Positions 1 through 12,612 are shown, counted from the stretch's first letter. The stretch is DNA of 64,000 bases from Paguma larvata (GCA_030068075.1 CM057824.1:124424414-124488413); one strand, 5' to 3'. The notes: generated by a model not told the origin, from the letters alone. Program-made: numbers and translations.

Positions 1-2630
1 AGAGATGGAAGCAGCTCTCTCTTAGAGAGCTTTAGAAAAATTGCTACATGTAATTTTTGCTTACAATACATTGGCCATATTTTTGTTTAATCTAGATAAA
101 GGAAGCTGCAAAATGAAGTCTTTATTCTGGGTAGCCATTTGGCATGCTAAACTATTGGGGTTCTATTTCTGGGAGAAAAAGGGAGAACAGGTTTTGGGGA
201 AAAACTAGCAGTCTCTCGCATGGATATCATGATAGATAATAGATGTTTTAAAAAAAACATTAGTAGTAACTTTTATCTAACAAAGTAACCCTTACTACTT
301 TAGAGGCTTGAATTATCACATGTAATAAGATCAAGTCTATAATAAAACTAGCTTACTTTCTAGGCTCGTAGAATCTAAGAGTCAAATGAGGATGAAAGAT
401 CACCTACTTTATAAAGAACAGAATACAAACATTCCTCAGCAGTGTTGTCTTAGCTTTTGCTTAATGATTCAAGTAAAATAATCTGATTGTTTTTTTTCCT
501 GGAAAGACCATTCTTGCATTGATATCAAATGTTTCAGATGCTCTTAATGTCCAATCATTCATTCTAACCCTACTTGTTAATGTAATGCTGAACAAATATT
601 TTCTTTCTTTATCTGGACAATGCTTTGAATGTTAGGAAGTAACTGTTTTTCTCCCTTGAGTCTCACCCCCACAATTCCCCTTGGTCCAAATAATTTGCTT
701 TCCTTGAACACAAATTTCAGATTTATTATCATCTAAGTAATCTCCCTCTTTTGGATTTCTGGATGCTATTATGTTTGTTACAGTCAATCTTAACATCTGA
801 TTCAACAATATTTATTCATCCTAAAGCAGAAGACATTCTTCATTTTTTGCTTTCTTCCTAATTCAAGCTGAACTAAACATAACAGAAATGATCTGGCAAC
901 CGTTCATAATACCCTCCCCCTTCTTCTCCCCACCCACCTGTTCCCATCGCTTAGATGGAGAGTTGATCATACGACAAAAGTATGGCTCACAATGGCTTGT
1001 ACAGTTCATTTGTCCTATGTCCTCTACCATTAAGCTAATGATTTTGACAAGAAAAGAGTCACCTGGCTCTATTTCCTTTCCTGCTGGATGTCAATTTAAT
1101 ATGACCATGGGGACTATTCATTAGCTCCTGAAACTTCCAGGAAGAGGCACCTCCTTTGCTTTTATTTTAAATTATTTACACTATTTTAAAAGAACCTGTA
1201 AATAATATTTTAAATAATCATGGCTAATAGTGCAATATATATATATATACATACACTGATACATAAATATACATATATATGTGTATGTGCATATATAAGC
1301 ACTAGTTCCTAAGTAGGAGAATTTGTTAATTAATCACCCTTAACAGCAAAATAGCTTCCCATTAGTCAAGCCTCAGGTTAATTAATTCACCAGATGATGA
1401 GTGATAAAAGTCTTAGTGCTTTCTTCCTAACTACTTACTATTCCATCCAGAGGACAAGCTCAATATATCTCACACAGAGCAGCTTGGTTTCTGCTTCTAT
1501 GGGTGCTGAATTTTAGCACTAGATCTGATAACCATTTTCTTAGAGTAAAAAATATTGAATGCAATTTTTCTTTGGCATAGACCTATTTAAAGTGGGTGAG
1601 AACAGTGACCACTATTTAGGACTGAGCAAGTGAACAATTTAGGGAGCAGCCACAGTCTGCCATTGAGATTGGAGTAGATTTCTTACAAATAACAGCGGCC
1701 AAATATTCTGGGTAGAAAAGTCCCTATCACTGCAAGCATGACATTCCAATCAGATCCGCCCAATAAAGTGAGTCACTGCAATGTTTCTTTTAGGTAATTT
1801 TTAGGTAATAGAACAGTCTGACCTTGTGTCAACAGCTCCATCTGTACCTATAGCTGAGTGTTATTTAGCAACTCACTCCCAACTACTTAAGGAAGATGTA
1901 GGAAAGATAGAAATCAAGATTTTAAACACAAACTTCCAGTTCTAGCCTACACCTTGTCCCCAAACTCCAGGCTCATATATCTAACTTCTTATTTAACACC
2001 TGTAATGGTACTGAGAATTTTAAAATGACTCCTGTAGCCTTCACTTTTTCATCCTCTCCCACTACCTCTGCTACTGTTCTAATGATTATGTTCTTGTATT
2101 GTAAAAAGAAAAATTATCTAAATCTAGTCAGAATAGGTCTTTAAAGATCAAGAGCTTTCCCATGGTGGCAGTAGAAAAGGAAGGTATATGAGGAAGTCAG
2201 AGAGATTTGAGGCAAGAAAATGATTTGATGAAATGTTACTGTCTTTGAAGATGAAGGGACCATAAGCAATGATTTGGGAGTGACTCCTCTGACAAGAGCC
2301 AGTAAGGACAGGGACCTCAGTCTTAGAACCACAAGGAACTAAATTTTGCCAGCAACCTGAATGAACCTGGAAATGGATTCTTTCCCAGAACCTACAACTA
2401 AGAGCCCCATTTGGATGAGGTCTTGATTTTTGCCTTTGTGAAACCCTAAGGAGAGAACACCTCTGAACTTCTCACCTAGGGAAATGTGAGTTAATATGTG
2501 ATGTTATTTTAAACTGTGAAGTTTGTGATGATTTGTCATGTATCAATAGACAATGAATACAGAAGTATTGTAAGTATCTAGAACACCTGTTTAAAAACAA
2601 CAAAGAAACATCCAAAAAACGCCTGGCTTT
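1..2630. other. Non-coding, unassigned
   Basis: AT-rich sequence with no convincing open frame and no SINE. A 78-codon frame at 888-1124 has no splice context or recognisable protein content. A short AT/GT-rich patch sits near 1239-1300. Parts are probably very old repeats that I cannot assign. Confidence 0.6.
1236..1300. repeat. AT-rich simple repeat
   Basis: Alternating TA/CA-type low-complexity tract including a run of seven TA units, interrupted by ACATACACTG-like bases. Imperfect, so probably old. Confidence 0.75.
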
Positions 2631-2634
2631 TCAT

Positions 2635-3545
2635 CCCAGTCATGTTTCCACAGCCTTTTCTTTTCATTTAATGATAATTTTAGTCTTCTAGTTATTCAGG
2701 AAAAAAATCCTAGAGATATTCTAAAATCCTCTCTTTCTCTCAAATGCATACATGAAATCCATCTCAAACCCATTGAATTTATATCTATGGAATATGCAGA
2801 ATCTAATCAGTTCCCCTCCTTCCACTATACCCACCCTGATCAGAGTCACTAATATCTCTCACCTTTCACTGCAAGAGTCAACTAACAGGTCTTCTTACTT
2901 CCTACTCCACTTCCTTCCTACATATTTTACCAACGCAGTAGAAAGAATAATCTTCTCAAGGCTAATGTCATATCACATCTTTTCTAAAAATTCTGCATAC
3001 CTCTCCATTTAACTCAGAGTAAAAGCCAAAGCCCAGGTAATGACCTGTAATGTCTTTCATGATCTGACCCTCTCCAATCCAATTTGACTTTATCTTGTCT
3101 TAGTCTCACCTTCACTCACTGTACCAGCCTCCTTAGCATTCAAAGAATCCAGACACGTTAGCCTTAGAATATCTGTTCTAATGGCCCCTTTATTTCTGAC
3201 TTCGGCATTATTAAATCCTTCACTTGCTTCAGATTTCTGCTCACTTTTCATTTCCTCAATGACGCCATGATCACCACCCTCACTTTTACTGTTCCAGATC
3301 CTCCTTATCCTGCTAGTTTTTTTTTCATTTTTCCATAACATTTATTAATTTTTAACATCTATATACTTTACTTCTTTATTGTGCTTTTTATTCATTTCCT
3401 GTCTCCCTCAAAATAGAATGTAAGTTCCATGAGAACAGACATTTTGTGAATTTTGTTCACTGCTGTATATGTCTAAAACAACTAATATTTGCCTGGCATG
3501 CAGAAGAAGCTCAGTAAATATTTGTTAAGCAAAGGAATGAGTGCA
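2635..3545 (+). repeat. LINE L2 3' end
   Basis: Long, diverged L2 remnant in sense orientation. Landmarks match the remembered L2 consensus in order: 'ccatctcaaaccca' near 2759, 'taatgtcatatcacatct' near 2962, 'catgatctgaccctctcc' near 3059, then the hallmark 3' terminus 'agaatgtaagttccatgag' near 3414, 'ttcactgctgtat' near 3457, 'gcctggcatgcag' near 3490, and the 'aatatttgtt' end near 3517. The reverse-transcriptase reading frame is fully decayed. Open frames inside it (2752-3012 plus, 3090-3341 minus) are therefore not genes. Confidence 0.85.
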
Positions 3546-3699
3546 GGCACTTAGGGACACTAATTAAAGAACACCACCTACAGATCTGAGGCTCTGGGTT
3601 GCCTCTGGCAGAAGCGTAAAGAAACTGTAGTTACCTGGAACACATTAATCTAGCCATGGACCTAAATGACAACAAAGTTTGATACTGACTCTGTCTTTG

Positions 3700-3915
3700 G
3701 AAATTTGCATGATAGGGGTAGAAAGAATATGGAATCCTGGCTCTACTACTCCAGCAGTGGGACACTGGTTCATTTATTTAACCATTCTGTGTCTCATATT
3801 CTTCATCTTTAAAAATGGAGAAAACAATTTATATCTCATGGATTTATTTTGGAGTAAATGAGATAACAGATTAAAAGCGTCTGGCAGAGAGTATGTACTC
3901 TAAGAATGTTAGGCT
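3700..3915 (+). repeat. MIR SINE
   Basis: Ancient tRNA-derived MIR in sense orientation: 'gaatcctggctctactact' near 3731, 'ttatttaaccattctgtgtctca' region near 3774-3797, 'tctttaaaaatggagaaaa' near 3806, 'aaatgagataacagattaaa' region, and 'ctggcagagagtatgtactc' near 3881. All map in consensus order. Confidence 0.8.
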
Positions 3916-4064
3916 TCTCCCCTTCTGTGCATCCTTCTGTGCCAGAGGGTTGAATCCATCTTTAGTGATACCGACTGAACCCATGTCATTTATTTGGGGA
4001 CATTTTTCAAATACTCTTTCTCTTTCCTGATTCCAGAATGGAACTAAAAGTAAAGTCCCTAGAG

Positions 4065-4310
4065 ACACAATTTGGAGAACTCACCTCTAACACCAGTCTC
4101 TTAATTCAGAACCTCAAGCTCCTGAGGCTCTGCATGATGCAGGCTTACACTCCTTACCTCACTCTGATCTCCATTGACTTCGGTCATTCTCCATTTACCC
4201 TCCCCCTTTGCTCCTTCCTTTGCCCATGTATCATCCAAAATAACTCATCCTTTCTAACTCAGGTCTTTGCACAGAGTATTTTTCATGGTGTTTGCTAAAC
4301 AATTAAATGG
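4065..4310 (+). repeat. Possible L2 fragment
   Basis: Pyrimidine-rich sequence with L2-like phrasing ('caggtctttgcacagagta' near 4260). Weakly supported; could be unrelated unique sequence. The 86-codon frame at 4038-4298 overlaps it. Confidence 0.4.
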
Positions 4311-5139
4311 CTAGAAAGTAACTCAAGCTGATAGTTCCTCCATGATGGTGTATCTGGAGAAGCCTGATTTGTCTCAGGGGTTTTATTCCTATGTTTCAGG
4401 TCTGGGGATGAGAATTTTCCCAGAGAGCACTAACTCTAGCCCCTGATGGCATTTATCTGGGATTAGCACTTTAGGTACATCTTAAACAACATGTTCTGTG
4501 TGTAAATAAAGTCAGCAGTCCATATGACCATCACAGTCCCTTGAATCTATTCTTTTTTAATGGATGTTATCCTTTTAAAATATATATGTTATAGCATTCA
4601 GAAAGAAACTAGATCACGAGATTGAAACACAATTTCCTTTCTAAGCACACTCCTTCATTTGCTTATTTTTTTCTCAAAATCTTCCTTTGGGGATTAAATA
4701 TATTTTCAAATGTTTGTCTCCAGTAGGGTATTTTTTAAAGGTAAGAAATAAGCTTTCTTCTTTCCAAAGCACTTTGATTTTTTTTTCCTTTTTTTCTAAA
4801 TATAATTCCTAAAGTTGAAGCTATAAACATCATTTTCTTCTCTGGAAAAAGATAATTAGGCACCATTTTAAAAAGTGATTTTTAAAGGAAGTATCTAAGC
4901 ATAAGCTAATAAGTGACATACCTTGAAACATGGGCATAGTTATAGATAGGAAGAACTCTGCTTCAGCAAAGCTATACAATGAGTAATTTCCACATGATAA
5001 AAATTAACACTTGGGTGGTTTCATTCCTGGTTTACTTAGAGGTGGTTAGGGAGATGGAGTATTCTAGTATAAGTATAATGTGGTAATGGGAAACATTATT
5101 TTTTAAAGGACTTAGGGTGGGCGGCCTCCCCAAATATGT
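4311..5139. other. Non-coding, unassigned
   Basis: AT-rich sequence without recognisable genes, SINEs or tandem arrays. Confidence 0.6.
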
Positions 5140-5215
5140 GCATCAACCCTTCCTTTTACAGATGACAAAATCTAGCTTCAGAAAGTCAAAGTAACTCTCT
5201 TTCAAAAAATATGTT
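5140..5215 (-). repeat. Possible MIR fragment
   Basis: Antisense MIR-like core: 'ccttttacagatgacaaaa' near 5152, followed by a degraded 'gaaagtcaaagtaact', resembling the 'ttttacagatgaggaaact...gttaagtaact' core. Short and diverged. Confidence 0.45.
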
Positions 5216-5508
5216 GCTGTTTGTAGCCTTAATTTCCTCACGTATAAAAGCAGTGTTGTCTGTGTTTTTTACATAGCACTAGAAAACATGAAGTCTTGGA
5301 TTCTTGCACCTGAGACCATCCTATATACCATCATACACACCCAGTACATTAGACAATGGCCTCTGTGAACTGACTACTGGATTCAAGGAGATATACCACT
5401 GAATGATTCATTCTGGTGCCTCAGATTTTGCTACAAAAGACATATTATTTAATATTTCAACATCTCCTCACATCTCTCCTCTTTATTGTTTATACTATTA
5501 ATTATTTT

Positions 5509-5725
5509 CTCTTTTATTTTTTAAGTTTATTTTGAGAGAGAGAGCATGAGCAGGGTCATGGGGGAGAGAGAGAGAGAGGGAAAGGAGAGAGAGAATTCCA
5601 AGCAGGCTCTGCACTGTCAGCACAGAGACTGACGTGGGGCTCAAACTCATGAACTGTGAGATCATGAGATGACCCAAAACCAAGAGTTAGATGCTTAACC
5701 GACTGAGCCACTCAGGCTTTCGATT
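5509..5725 (-). mobile_element. SINEC (felid-type), antisense
   Basis: Reverse-oriented carnivore SINE: T-rich tail, GA tract, 'gcactgtcagcacagagact', and the tRNA-like head ending 'gactgagccactcagg'. Flanked by a 12-bp target duplication, ATTAATTATTTT, at 5497-5508 and 5726-5737, which fixes the insertion edges. Confidence 0.95.
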
Positions 5726-5737
5726 ATTAATTATTTT

Positions 5738-6165
5738 TTACAGAAGCTTTAGGTCATTGCCAAACTGAATAGAAGATACAGATATTTTCCATATACCTCT
5801 GCCTTGCACATGCATAGACTCCCTCATTATCACCACCAGAGTGGTACATCAGATACAATCATGAACTTGCACTGACACATTATAATCGCCCAAAGTCCAC
5901 AGATGGCATAAGAGTTTACGCTTAGTGTTGTACATTCCAAGAGTTTGGAAAAAGTTTATAATGGCATATCCATCATTGTAGTATCAGACAGGTGATTTTC
6001 ACTACCCTCAAAGTCCTCTGTGCTCCACTCATTCTTCACGCCCCACTCCCAACCCCTGACAACCACTGATCTTTTTATTGTCCCCATTAAGCCTTTTCCA
6101 TAATGCCACATAATTGAAATCATACATTATATAGGCCATACCCTTTTTTTTTTTATAAACAAGAT
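5738..6165 (-). mobile_element. Old L1 3' end (L1M type)
   Basis: Antisense 3' UTR of an ancient LINE-1. Recognisable blocks include 'cccaaagtccacagatgg' near 5890, 'gtgttgtacattccaagag' near 5926, 'catcattgtagtatcagac' near 5970, 'cctctgtgctcc' near 6015, 'cccctgacaaccactgatc' near 6053 and 'gaaatcatacattatatag' near 6116. No ORF2 sequence is present. Confidence 0.75.
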
Positions 6166-6550
6166 ATGGTACAAATAAGTAACAATAATGTGGCAGTTGT
6201 GATTTTAGAGACTTTTAGTTAATTAATGAGATGTTAACATAACTATAGTATTTAAAGTTGCTTTTTCATCTTCTCTCTTTTTCTGTCATTCTTATTCCAT
6301 TAAGCCTTCCTTTCACCAAGTTTTTAAGACCTAGAATCTGTAAAGCAATTTTCCAAGAATGAAGCCAAACCTTCGGGAGGTTAGGCACTGGCACCATATA
6401 TCATTACTCAAAGAATGGCCCTATTCCATCAATAATGGGTCACAGTCCCATAGTTACACAGAAAATACTTATGCAATGCTGACTTTATTCCAGTAATCAA
6501 GTAGGCACTGAGGTAAGATAAAAAGATAAACAGTAGAATGTTATAAGTGT

Positions 6551-6757
6551 TTTTTTAGGTTTATTTTATTCATTTTGAGAGAGAGAAAAAGTACACACAT
6601 GCACTTCTGTGAATGTGGAAGGGCCAGGAGAGAGGAAGAGAAAGAATCCCAAGCAGTGCTGACAACACAGAGCCTGAGGTGGGGCTCAATCCCAGGAACC
6701 ATGAGATCATGACCTGAGCCAAAATCAAGAGCTGGCTTCGTAACCAACTGAGCCCCT
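6551..6757 (-). mobile_element. SINEC, antisense
   Basis: Diverged reverse copy with a GA-rich tract from 6578 and a decayed tRNA-like head ending 'aaccaactgagcccctag'. An imperfect direct repeat, TAAGTGTTTTT / AGAAGTGTTTTA, flanks it. Confidence 0.88.
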
Positions 6758-6956
6758 AGAAGTGTTTTAACAGACATAAATAAAATACCATAGGAAAAGG
6801 GGGTTAGCAAGATTAATCATTTTTGCTGAGGGTGAGAATAACCAAAAGATTCTAACCAAGAAAATGTTAATGAAACATCCTCTAAGGGTAAGTAGGATTC
6901 TAATTTATATTGATGGAGAAAGGAGATAGGAATTAACTGAGCAAACACATAGAAAT

Positions 6957-7405
6957 GGTTTGTTAGTTATCATAACAAATTACTATAAATCCGATTGCTT
7001 AAAACATGTATTCTCTCACAGTTTGGGAGGCCAGAAATCTGAAACCGAGGTGCTAGTAGGACAGGGCCATATTCCCTCTGGAGGTTCTAGGGGGAAATCC
7101 TTCCTTGTCTCTTAAAGCTTCTGGTGATTGTCAACATTTCTTGGCTTCCTTGGCCTGTGGCTACACCACTTCAATCTTTGCTTTCACTGTCATATAATTT
7201 TTTCTCAGCGTTTCTATTCTCCTCAGTACGTCTCTCATAGGGATGCTTGTTATTGGATAAAGGGCCCCCCCCCCAGATAATCCTCATCTCCTCTCAAGTT
7301 TTTTAACTCTCAAAACCCTTTTCCCAAGATACCATTTGTAGGTTCCAAAATTCTACCTATTCAAGGTAAACATCTTTTGGTGGAGGAATTTTCAGCCTCC
7401 CACAC
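6957..7405 (-). mobile_element. MaLR LTR, MLT1-like
   Basis: Antisense LTR of the mammalian-wide MaLR group: 'ataacaaattactata' near 6973, 'gcttaaaacatgtattctc' near 6998, 'ctggaggttctaggggg' near 7078, 'tccttccttgtctcttaaag' near 7099, 'cttggcttccttggcctgtgg' region near 7140. A run of ten C lies at 7264-7274. No internal retroviral genes. Confidence 0.75.
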
Positions 7406-7589
7406 TTTGAAATACTTTATGAGAGTTCGGTGGGACATGGAGTTGGGTCCAAGGTCGGTAAGGGCAAGATGTCCCTTGAAAGACTTTTGGGGCTCAATAT
7501 TACATTAGGATTCCTTACTTTGATCCTGTAATCACCAAATTTTTAACCTAAAGAAGTATGGTTATTGTAGAAACTCAACACTCATCCCT

Positions 7590-7690
7590 TCTCCTTGTTT
7601 TAAAATGAGGTAACAGGCTCAGGAAGGTTAGATAATTTTCTCAGTCATATCAGCAATCACAAGCATCATAAGCACCAAGCTCAGAATCAA
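7590..7690 (-). repeat. MIR fragment
   Basis: Antisense MIR core: 'ttttaaaatgaggtaacaggctcagg' region at 7598-7623, then 'gttagataattttctcagtcat' region. Diverged. Confidence 0.6.
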
Positions 7691-7778
7691 AAACAAGATA
7701 TTTAACTTTTAATATCTTCTAGATGAGAGTTATTTTAACTATACTTTCCCTTTTCCCTCCAGTTATTGAAGATGTACA

Positions 7779-7810
7779 AATTACACACACACACACACGC
7801 ACACACACAG
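7779..7810. repeat. (AC)n microsatellite
   Basis: About fifteen AC units with a single G interruption near 7799. Confidence 0.9.
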
Positions 7811-8572
7811 AATTCTAACATAATGGCATATACATTAACTTAATCAATGAGTTTTTAAAGGTTGAGTCATAAAAAATACTCTTTTATAACGCTACTACAA
7901 TGGAGGCTTTTCAGCTGTGGAAAACATAGATATACATCTATCACAGTATTTACAACAAAACAACACACTATAATTTTTATTTGCATATCTGCTTCAGAGA
8001 AATGAAAAGTTTTTGAAAGCAGAGATTATATACCAGCAGTAACAAGATTTGCCTCCATATCCACACTCCTTTTAAAAGAATCTCCACAAGCATAGTCTGG
8101 ATGGTCATTAGAAATATGTACGACTATTTATACCCCCACACTTCCATATCAACATCAACACTGGCTAGATCAGGCGAAGAGAAATTAATCTCTGAATTGA
8201 GATACACATGTTTTTCTAAAGTAATTTAAATTAAAAACATTAAAGTCTAAGTTATTGTATCTGATTTACATTATTGGTGAAGACATGAGTCAAAGTTAAC
8301 TAGTTATTATTTTGAGATCCTATGCGTTCCCCAAATATCCTTCCTAAGTGCCTCAACCTCAGCTAGTAAGTTAAATTTAACCTATTGATAGAATATGTCT
8401 CCCTGTGCTGAATGAGATTGTCCCATCTGGATTGATGGCCTCCTGAATTCTACTTCTATTCTTTAGTAAGAGAGACATTTGGGAAATATTAACCTGCTTA
8501 TAAATTATAGGTCTTCGAAGCACTTCCACATCATTCATTTGGGAAAGAGGTCAAAAGGTACTTTTCATCAAG
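7811..8572. other. Non-coding, unassigned
   Basis: AT-rich unique-looking sequence, no supported gene or repeat. Confidence 0.55.
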
Positions 8573-8587
8573 ACTATTTTTCACCTT

Positions 8588-8739
8588 GGGGTGCCTGGGT
8601 GGCTCAGTCGGTTAAGTGCTCAACTCTTTGTTTCAGCTTATGATCTCATGGTTCATGAGTTTGAGCCCCATGTCTGGCTTTGTGCTGATAGTGCAGAGCC
8701 TGCTGGGATTCTCTCTGCCTCTCTTTATGCCCCTCCCCA

Positions 8740-8787
<48 letters not shown>

Positions 8788-8813
8788 AAAACTCAAAATA
8801 AATACTTAAAAAG
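8588..8813 (+). mobile_element. SINEC, sense
   Basis: Full-length forward copy: 'ggtgcctgggtggctcagtcgg' head region, B-box-like 'gtttgagcccc', long (CT)n at 8739-8785, and 'caaaataaatacttaaaa' tail. Near-perfect target duplication ACTATTTTCACCTT before and ACCATTTTTCACCTT after (8814-8828). Two overlapping open frames here (8591-8809 and 8616-8801) are SINE translations. Confidence 0.95.
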
Positions 8814-9383
8814 ACCATTTTTCACCTTTATGTGATTCTTTACTGAAGCACCAAATTCATAATTCAAATACTTTTGTCTAGATCCACGTGACCATTGGCT
8901 ATTACCTGCAAAGCTAATAATCAGGTGAAAATTCAAGAAAAGTATTTCTAAATATATATACTTACAAACAAATATTCTGTCACATTATGCTACTTAAAAA
9001 AATGAAAGGAAGTAGATTTCTACCTATGCAATTGCTATGCAACATGAAGAAGCATCATATCCTCATGTGTTAGAGCAGGTGCTTGGAATTAATGACTCTG
9101 GTGTGCAAAAGGAAAGTTCAAAAAATCACAAAATGGCATCAGGGGAAATGATCTGGATGGAAAGTGACATCTGGCTAAAATCTGTACAATGGCTAATTGG
9201 ACCATTTAAAGCAAGTAAAGCCATCCGCCTGTTGATGGCCCTCTTGGAGCTACTCCATCAAACAGATTCACCCCATCACATATGACTCCTTTATAATCTC
9301 TACCAGACAACACCTAGTCTTCCCCCTAAGGCAAAGACAATAATGTTCACCAAATATTTCACATGTTTTCTACGTTTCCTAGG

Positions 9384-9655
9384 CTTTTGGAAGTTGAGTG
9401 GAGACATATGACTAGAAATGGCCAATGAAATACGAGCTGAAGTAATGTGTATCAATTCTGGACTTAGCAGTCAGCACAGGGGAAGTAGAGGCCTGGTGTT
9501 CCAGAGAGTATAGCTAGAGGGTGATGCAGTTTCGGCCATATTGGATCTCTGAGTGCTTTAGGAAAAGAGGCCATCTATACACCCTTCTTCATCCCTTACC
9601 TGAGCAACATAGGTAAGAAATATACTTTTGTTACAAGCCACTGAGATTTTAAGGG
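9384..9655 (+). mobile_element. LTR-like mammalian repeat
   Basis: Blocks 'gactagaaatggccaatgaaat' region near 9411, 'gaagtaatgtgtatcaattctgg' region near 9439, and the end 'ttttgttacaagccactgagatttt' region near 9626 match a widespread mammalian LTR-like repeat. I cannot fix the subfamily (MLT/MER type). The same family appears inverted at about 13028. Confidence 0.6.
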
Positions 9656-9659
9656 CTTT

Positions 9660-11510
9660 TCTTCTAGACTATCAGAATTGAATATGTGAAAGAAAAGCCA
9701 AATAATGGTAAAAGAAAAACTGGGAGTAATAGAAAGAATATGGGCTAAAAGAAATGTGTCCTTGCAATTCCAGGGAAATTGTAACCTTACTAAAAGACAG
9801 AAAGGTGTTAATTCTGGCCCTTTTAGCAGAGCCACCCCAGCATATGTTCATATCCCTATAGTTCACAGAAGCAACAACTGCTATCTGATGATATTCTAGC
9901 CAATCAGTCATCGATCAATGAGAATGCCTCTGCTCACTCTTTTCTTGCCCTCTGATTTTACCATGCTTTTTTGTTCTTCCTCCTCTTTTTGGATTCAAAA
10001 CCCTATTCCTGCACATCAGCTTGAATTGTTACTTCTATTCCCTGTTGTTATGTAACACCTTTTCTGACTCACCTCCTGGCATATGGGCCTGCAGAGTTTC
10101 TGGTTCAATCTGGCCCCTTTGGCCTCTAGTGTCATTTCTGCCTAGCAAGGGAAGGACTCCCTGCCCGTGCTTCTCGGTCATTTGAGGGATAAGATTCAGT
10201 TGCTTGATGAAAATGTTTGATTTTTACGAACATTTATTTTGCCCTTTAGAAGATCACCCTTTCTAATTCCCGCACTAACACATGCTAGCGGCCAAGAAGC
10301 CAGCTTGACTACTGAGACTTTTAGGGTCTCTGTATTCTAGTATATATGTTATTGCTATTCCTGATTGCCTGCAGTTTAATACCCGTGTACAGTTTGTTTT
10401 TCTCTGGTGAGAGAATGATAATACATCGAGGTTTTTTTTCTTCCTTTCAAAAAATAATTGTAATCCAAAGATGTCTTTTAAAAATGTAGTGTCAAGACAA
10501 ACCCCCAAATAAAATAATCTGAAAAGAAATTCAAAAACTGGCACATAACATTCAGAAAGCTCATCTTCAAAAACTCATTAAATAGTGTTGTTTCTCACTG
10601 TGGTTATATGTAACAAGGTAGGCTAGCCAGATCACTACAATGACTCAAACTGAAATAAAAACATGTATATTAACCAACAGGCATTTAAATAAAAAAGAAA
10701 AACATGATGCTAAGCTGAGATTGAAAACGGAAATGAGAAAAAAATGAGAAAGAAGGAGAAAATTTGAGGGAATCATATGCCCTATTACATTTTAAAATAG
10801 TTAGGAATTATCTTCTTCTATCCAGTTAAAATTTCTCGAAATTTCATGAGAGACGTTTTCTTTCTTGTGTAGAAAGTGTGATTGATTATTTATTCCCCAT
10901 GCTTTCACTTTAAACTTGATATTTAGATAATTCATGTGGCTAAACCACTCTGCGTACTTTGTCCACAGCCACTAACAATACCTCACAGCTCCTTCCAAAA
11001 CACAGTGGGAACTGGTAGGAGAAAATAGCTGTGCCAAAGAGCCAACATTTTTTTAAGGCCAAAGGTTGCCCCTTAAACATTTTTTTTTAAATCATGTTTG
11101 ACTGGATACCCCATTCAAATACCCTCTCAATAAATATTTAATTGAAAAGTTTCTTTAACAGTGAAAAGTAAGGAAACTTACATACCTTTCTGATGGTTGG
11201 CGACAGGATTCAGGTAGGTGGTGGAAGCGCCTACCTTCCTGAGTTGATGTGTGTGGTGGTAGCAACACCACCTGCCTACTAATATCACCTTCACTAGCCT
11301 GCCTTCTTCCCAATCATTTTAACTAACATATTTAACTGGACTGTTTTTAAGAGCAGACCAATTAAAAAATACGTATGAAGTGTTTTCTGTGGTTCTAAAT
11401 TTGGATTTTGGAAAAGGAAGACAGAGAAATATAGAAAGCAACCTAGCTCCTGTGGCTTTGAAACTTTTAAAATAAATTATTATTATTTTTAGCAGAAGAA
11501 CCATTTTCAA
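9660..11510. other. Mostly unassigned non-coding
   Basis: No supported gene. Two local oddities: a cluster of CpGs at about 10160-10290 and a hairpin-prone segment at about 11207-11285 (see findings). Open frames at 9596-9911 and 10275-10544 have no codon or splice support. Confidence 0.5.
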
Positions 11511-11512
11511 AT

Positions 11513-11735
11513 AGCAATAGCTAACACTTGAGAACTTTTGTTGTGGCAGGGACTGTTTTAATTGCTTTTTATATATTAACCCATTTAATCCCCACATCTA
11601 AGAGGTAGATTCTATTACTATTCCATTTTACCTATGCAAAAATTTCAGGGCACCCAGCTAATTAATAGTGGGGTGCAATCTGACTCTGGCTGACATGGCT
11701 CTGATCCTCTTAACTGCTATGCCATATTATGTCTT
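11513..11735 (-). repeat. MIR SINE
   Basis: Antisense MIR: 'aatagctaacacttgagaac' near 11516, 'aacccatttaatccccacatc' region near 11578, 'attccattttacctatgcaaa' region, 'ctgactctggctgacatgg' near 11680 and 'cttaactgctatgccatatta' region near 11709, all in consensus order. Confidence 0.82.
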
Positions 11736-12271
11736 ACATGGACATATCTACAAAAAGGCAGAATTTTATAGGTTGAAATAAAAGATATCAGGCCCAGAAC
11801 TTTGTGTGCTCTCTCTGCATGGAACCCTCAAACTTAGCAGAGCTGAATTGATAACTTTCTCTAGACCAAACCACAGGGCTTTCCAAAGACAAGCAGTGTT
11901 GCAGAAATATGTGAGCAGCCAGTGGGTAATTCCAGAAATTTAGAATACTGAGAGCTCCAATGGGAGGAAGAAATCCAAAAATAACAGTTAATTTTCAGTA
12001 TTTTCCCAGAGCGTGCTACATCAATATGTTCTTCCTTACTTTAATTAGTCATTAGACATGTTTATGTTTCTTTGATCAAACGTCATTTTCAAAGAATTGT
12101 TTAGCCTTGAAATAATACATCCATATCTCATAAAGACTTTACAAGGGCCAATGAATAAATCAATTTAGAGATACATTTTTTATAGTTTGATAAGTCAATC
12201 TCAGTTTAAAGCAAATTATAAAAATTATTTTCAATAGGGCAGTTTTCTTCAAAAAATAAGCCTAGAAATAT

Positions 12272-12464
12272 TTTTTTAATTTTGTAAAGTTTATTTATTT
12301 TGAGAGAGAGTGAGAGCAGAGTAGGGGCACGAGAGAGAATCTGAAGCAGGCCCCACACTGTCAGCACAGAGTTCAATGCGGGACTGGAACTCACGAACTA
12401 AGATCGTGACCTAAACTGAAGTCAAGAGTTGGATGCTTAACCGACTAAGCCACCCAGGTGCCTC
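12272..12464 (-). mobile_element. SINEC, antisense
   Basis: Reverse copy with T-rich tail, 'tttatttattttgagagag' near 12290, 'cactgtcagcacagag' near 12356 and head 'cgactaagccacccagg'. Flanked by TAGAAATATTT / TAGAAATCTTT (from 12263 and 12465). Confidence 0.95.
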
Positions 12465-12572
12465 TAGAAATCTTTCTCTTCACTTTTTTTTCTTACAACC
12501 TCATGAAAAGCAAAATATTTTACAAGCATGCCCACCTTCATATTTCATCTCCTTTCTGAAGAGATCTAATTA

Positions 12573-12581
12573 TGCACACAC

Positions 12582-12612
<31 letters not shown>
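12573..12612. repeat. (CA)n microsatellite
   Basis: About twenty CA units with a CG interruption near 12585. It abuts the MIR that follows. Confidence 0.92.
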
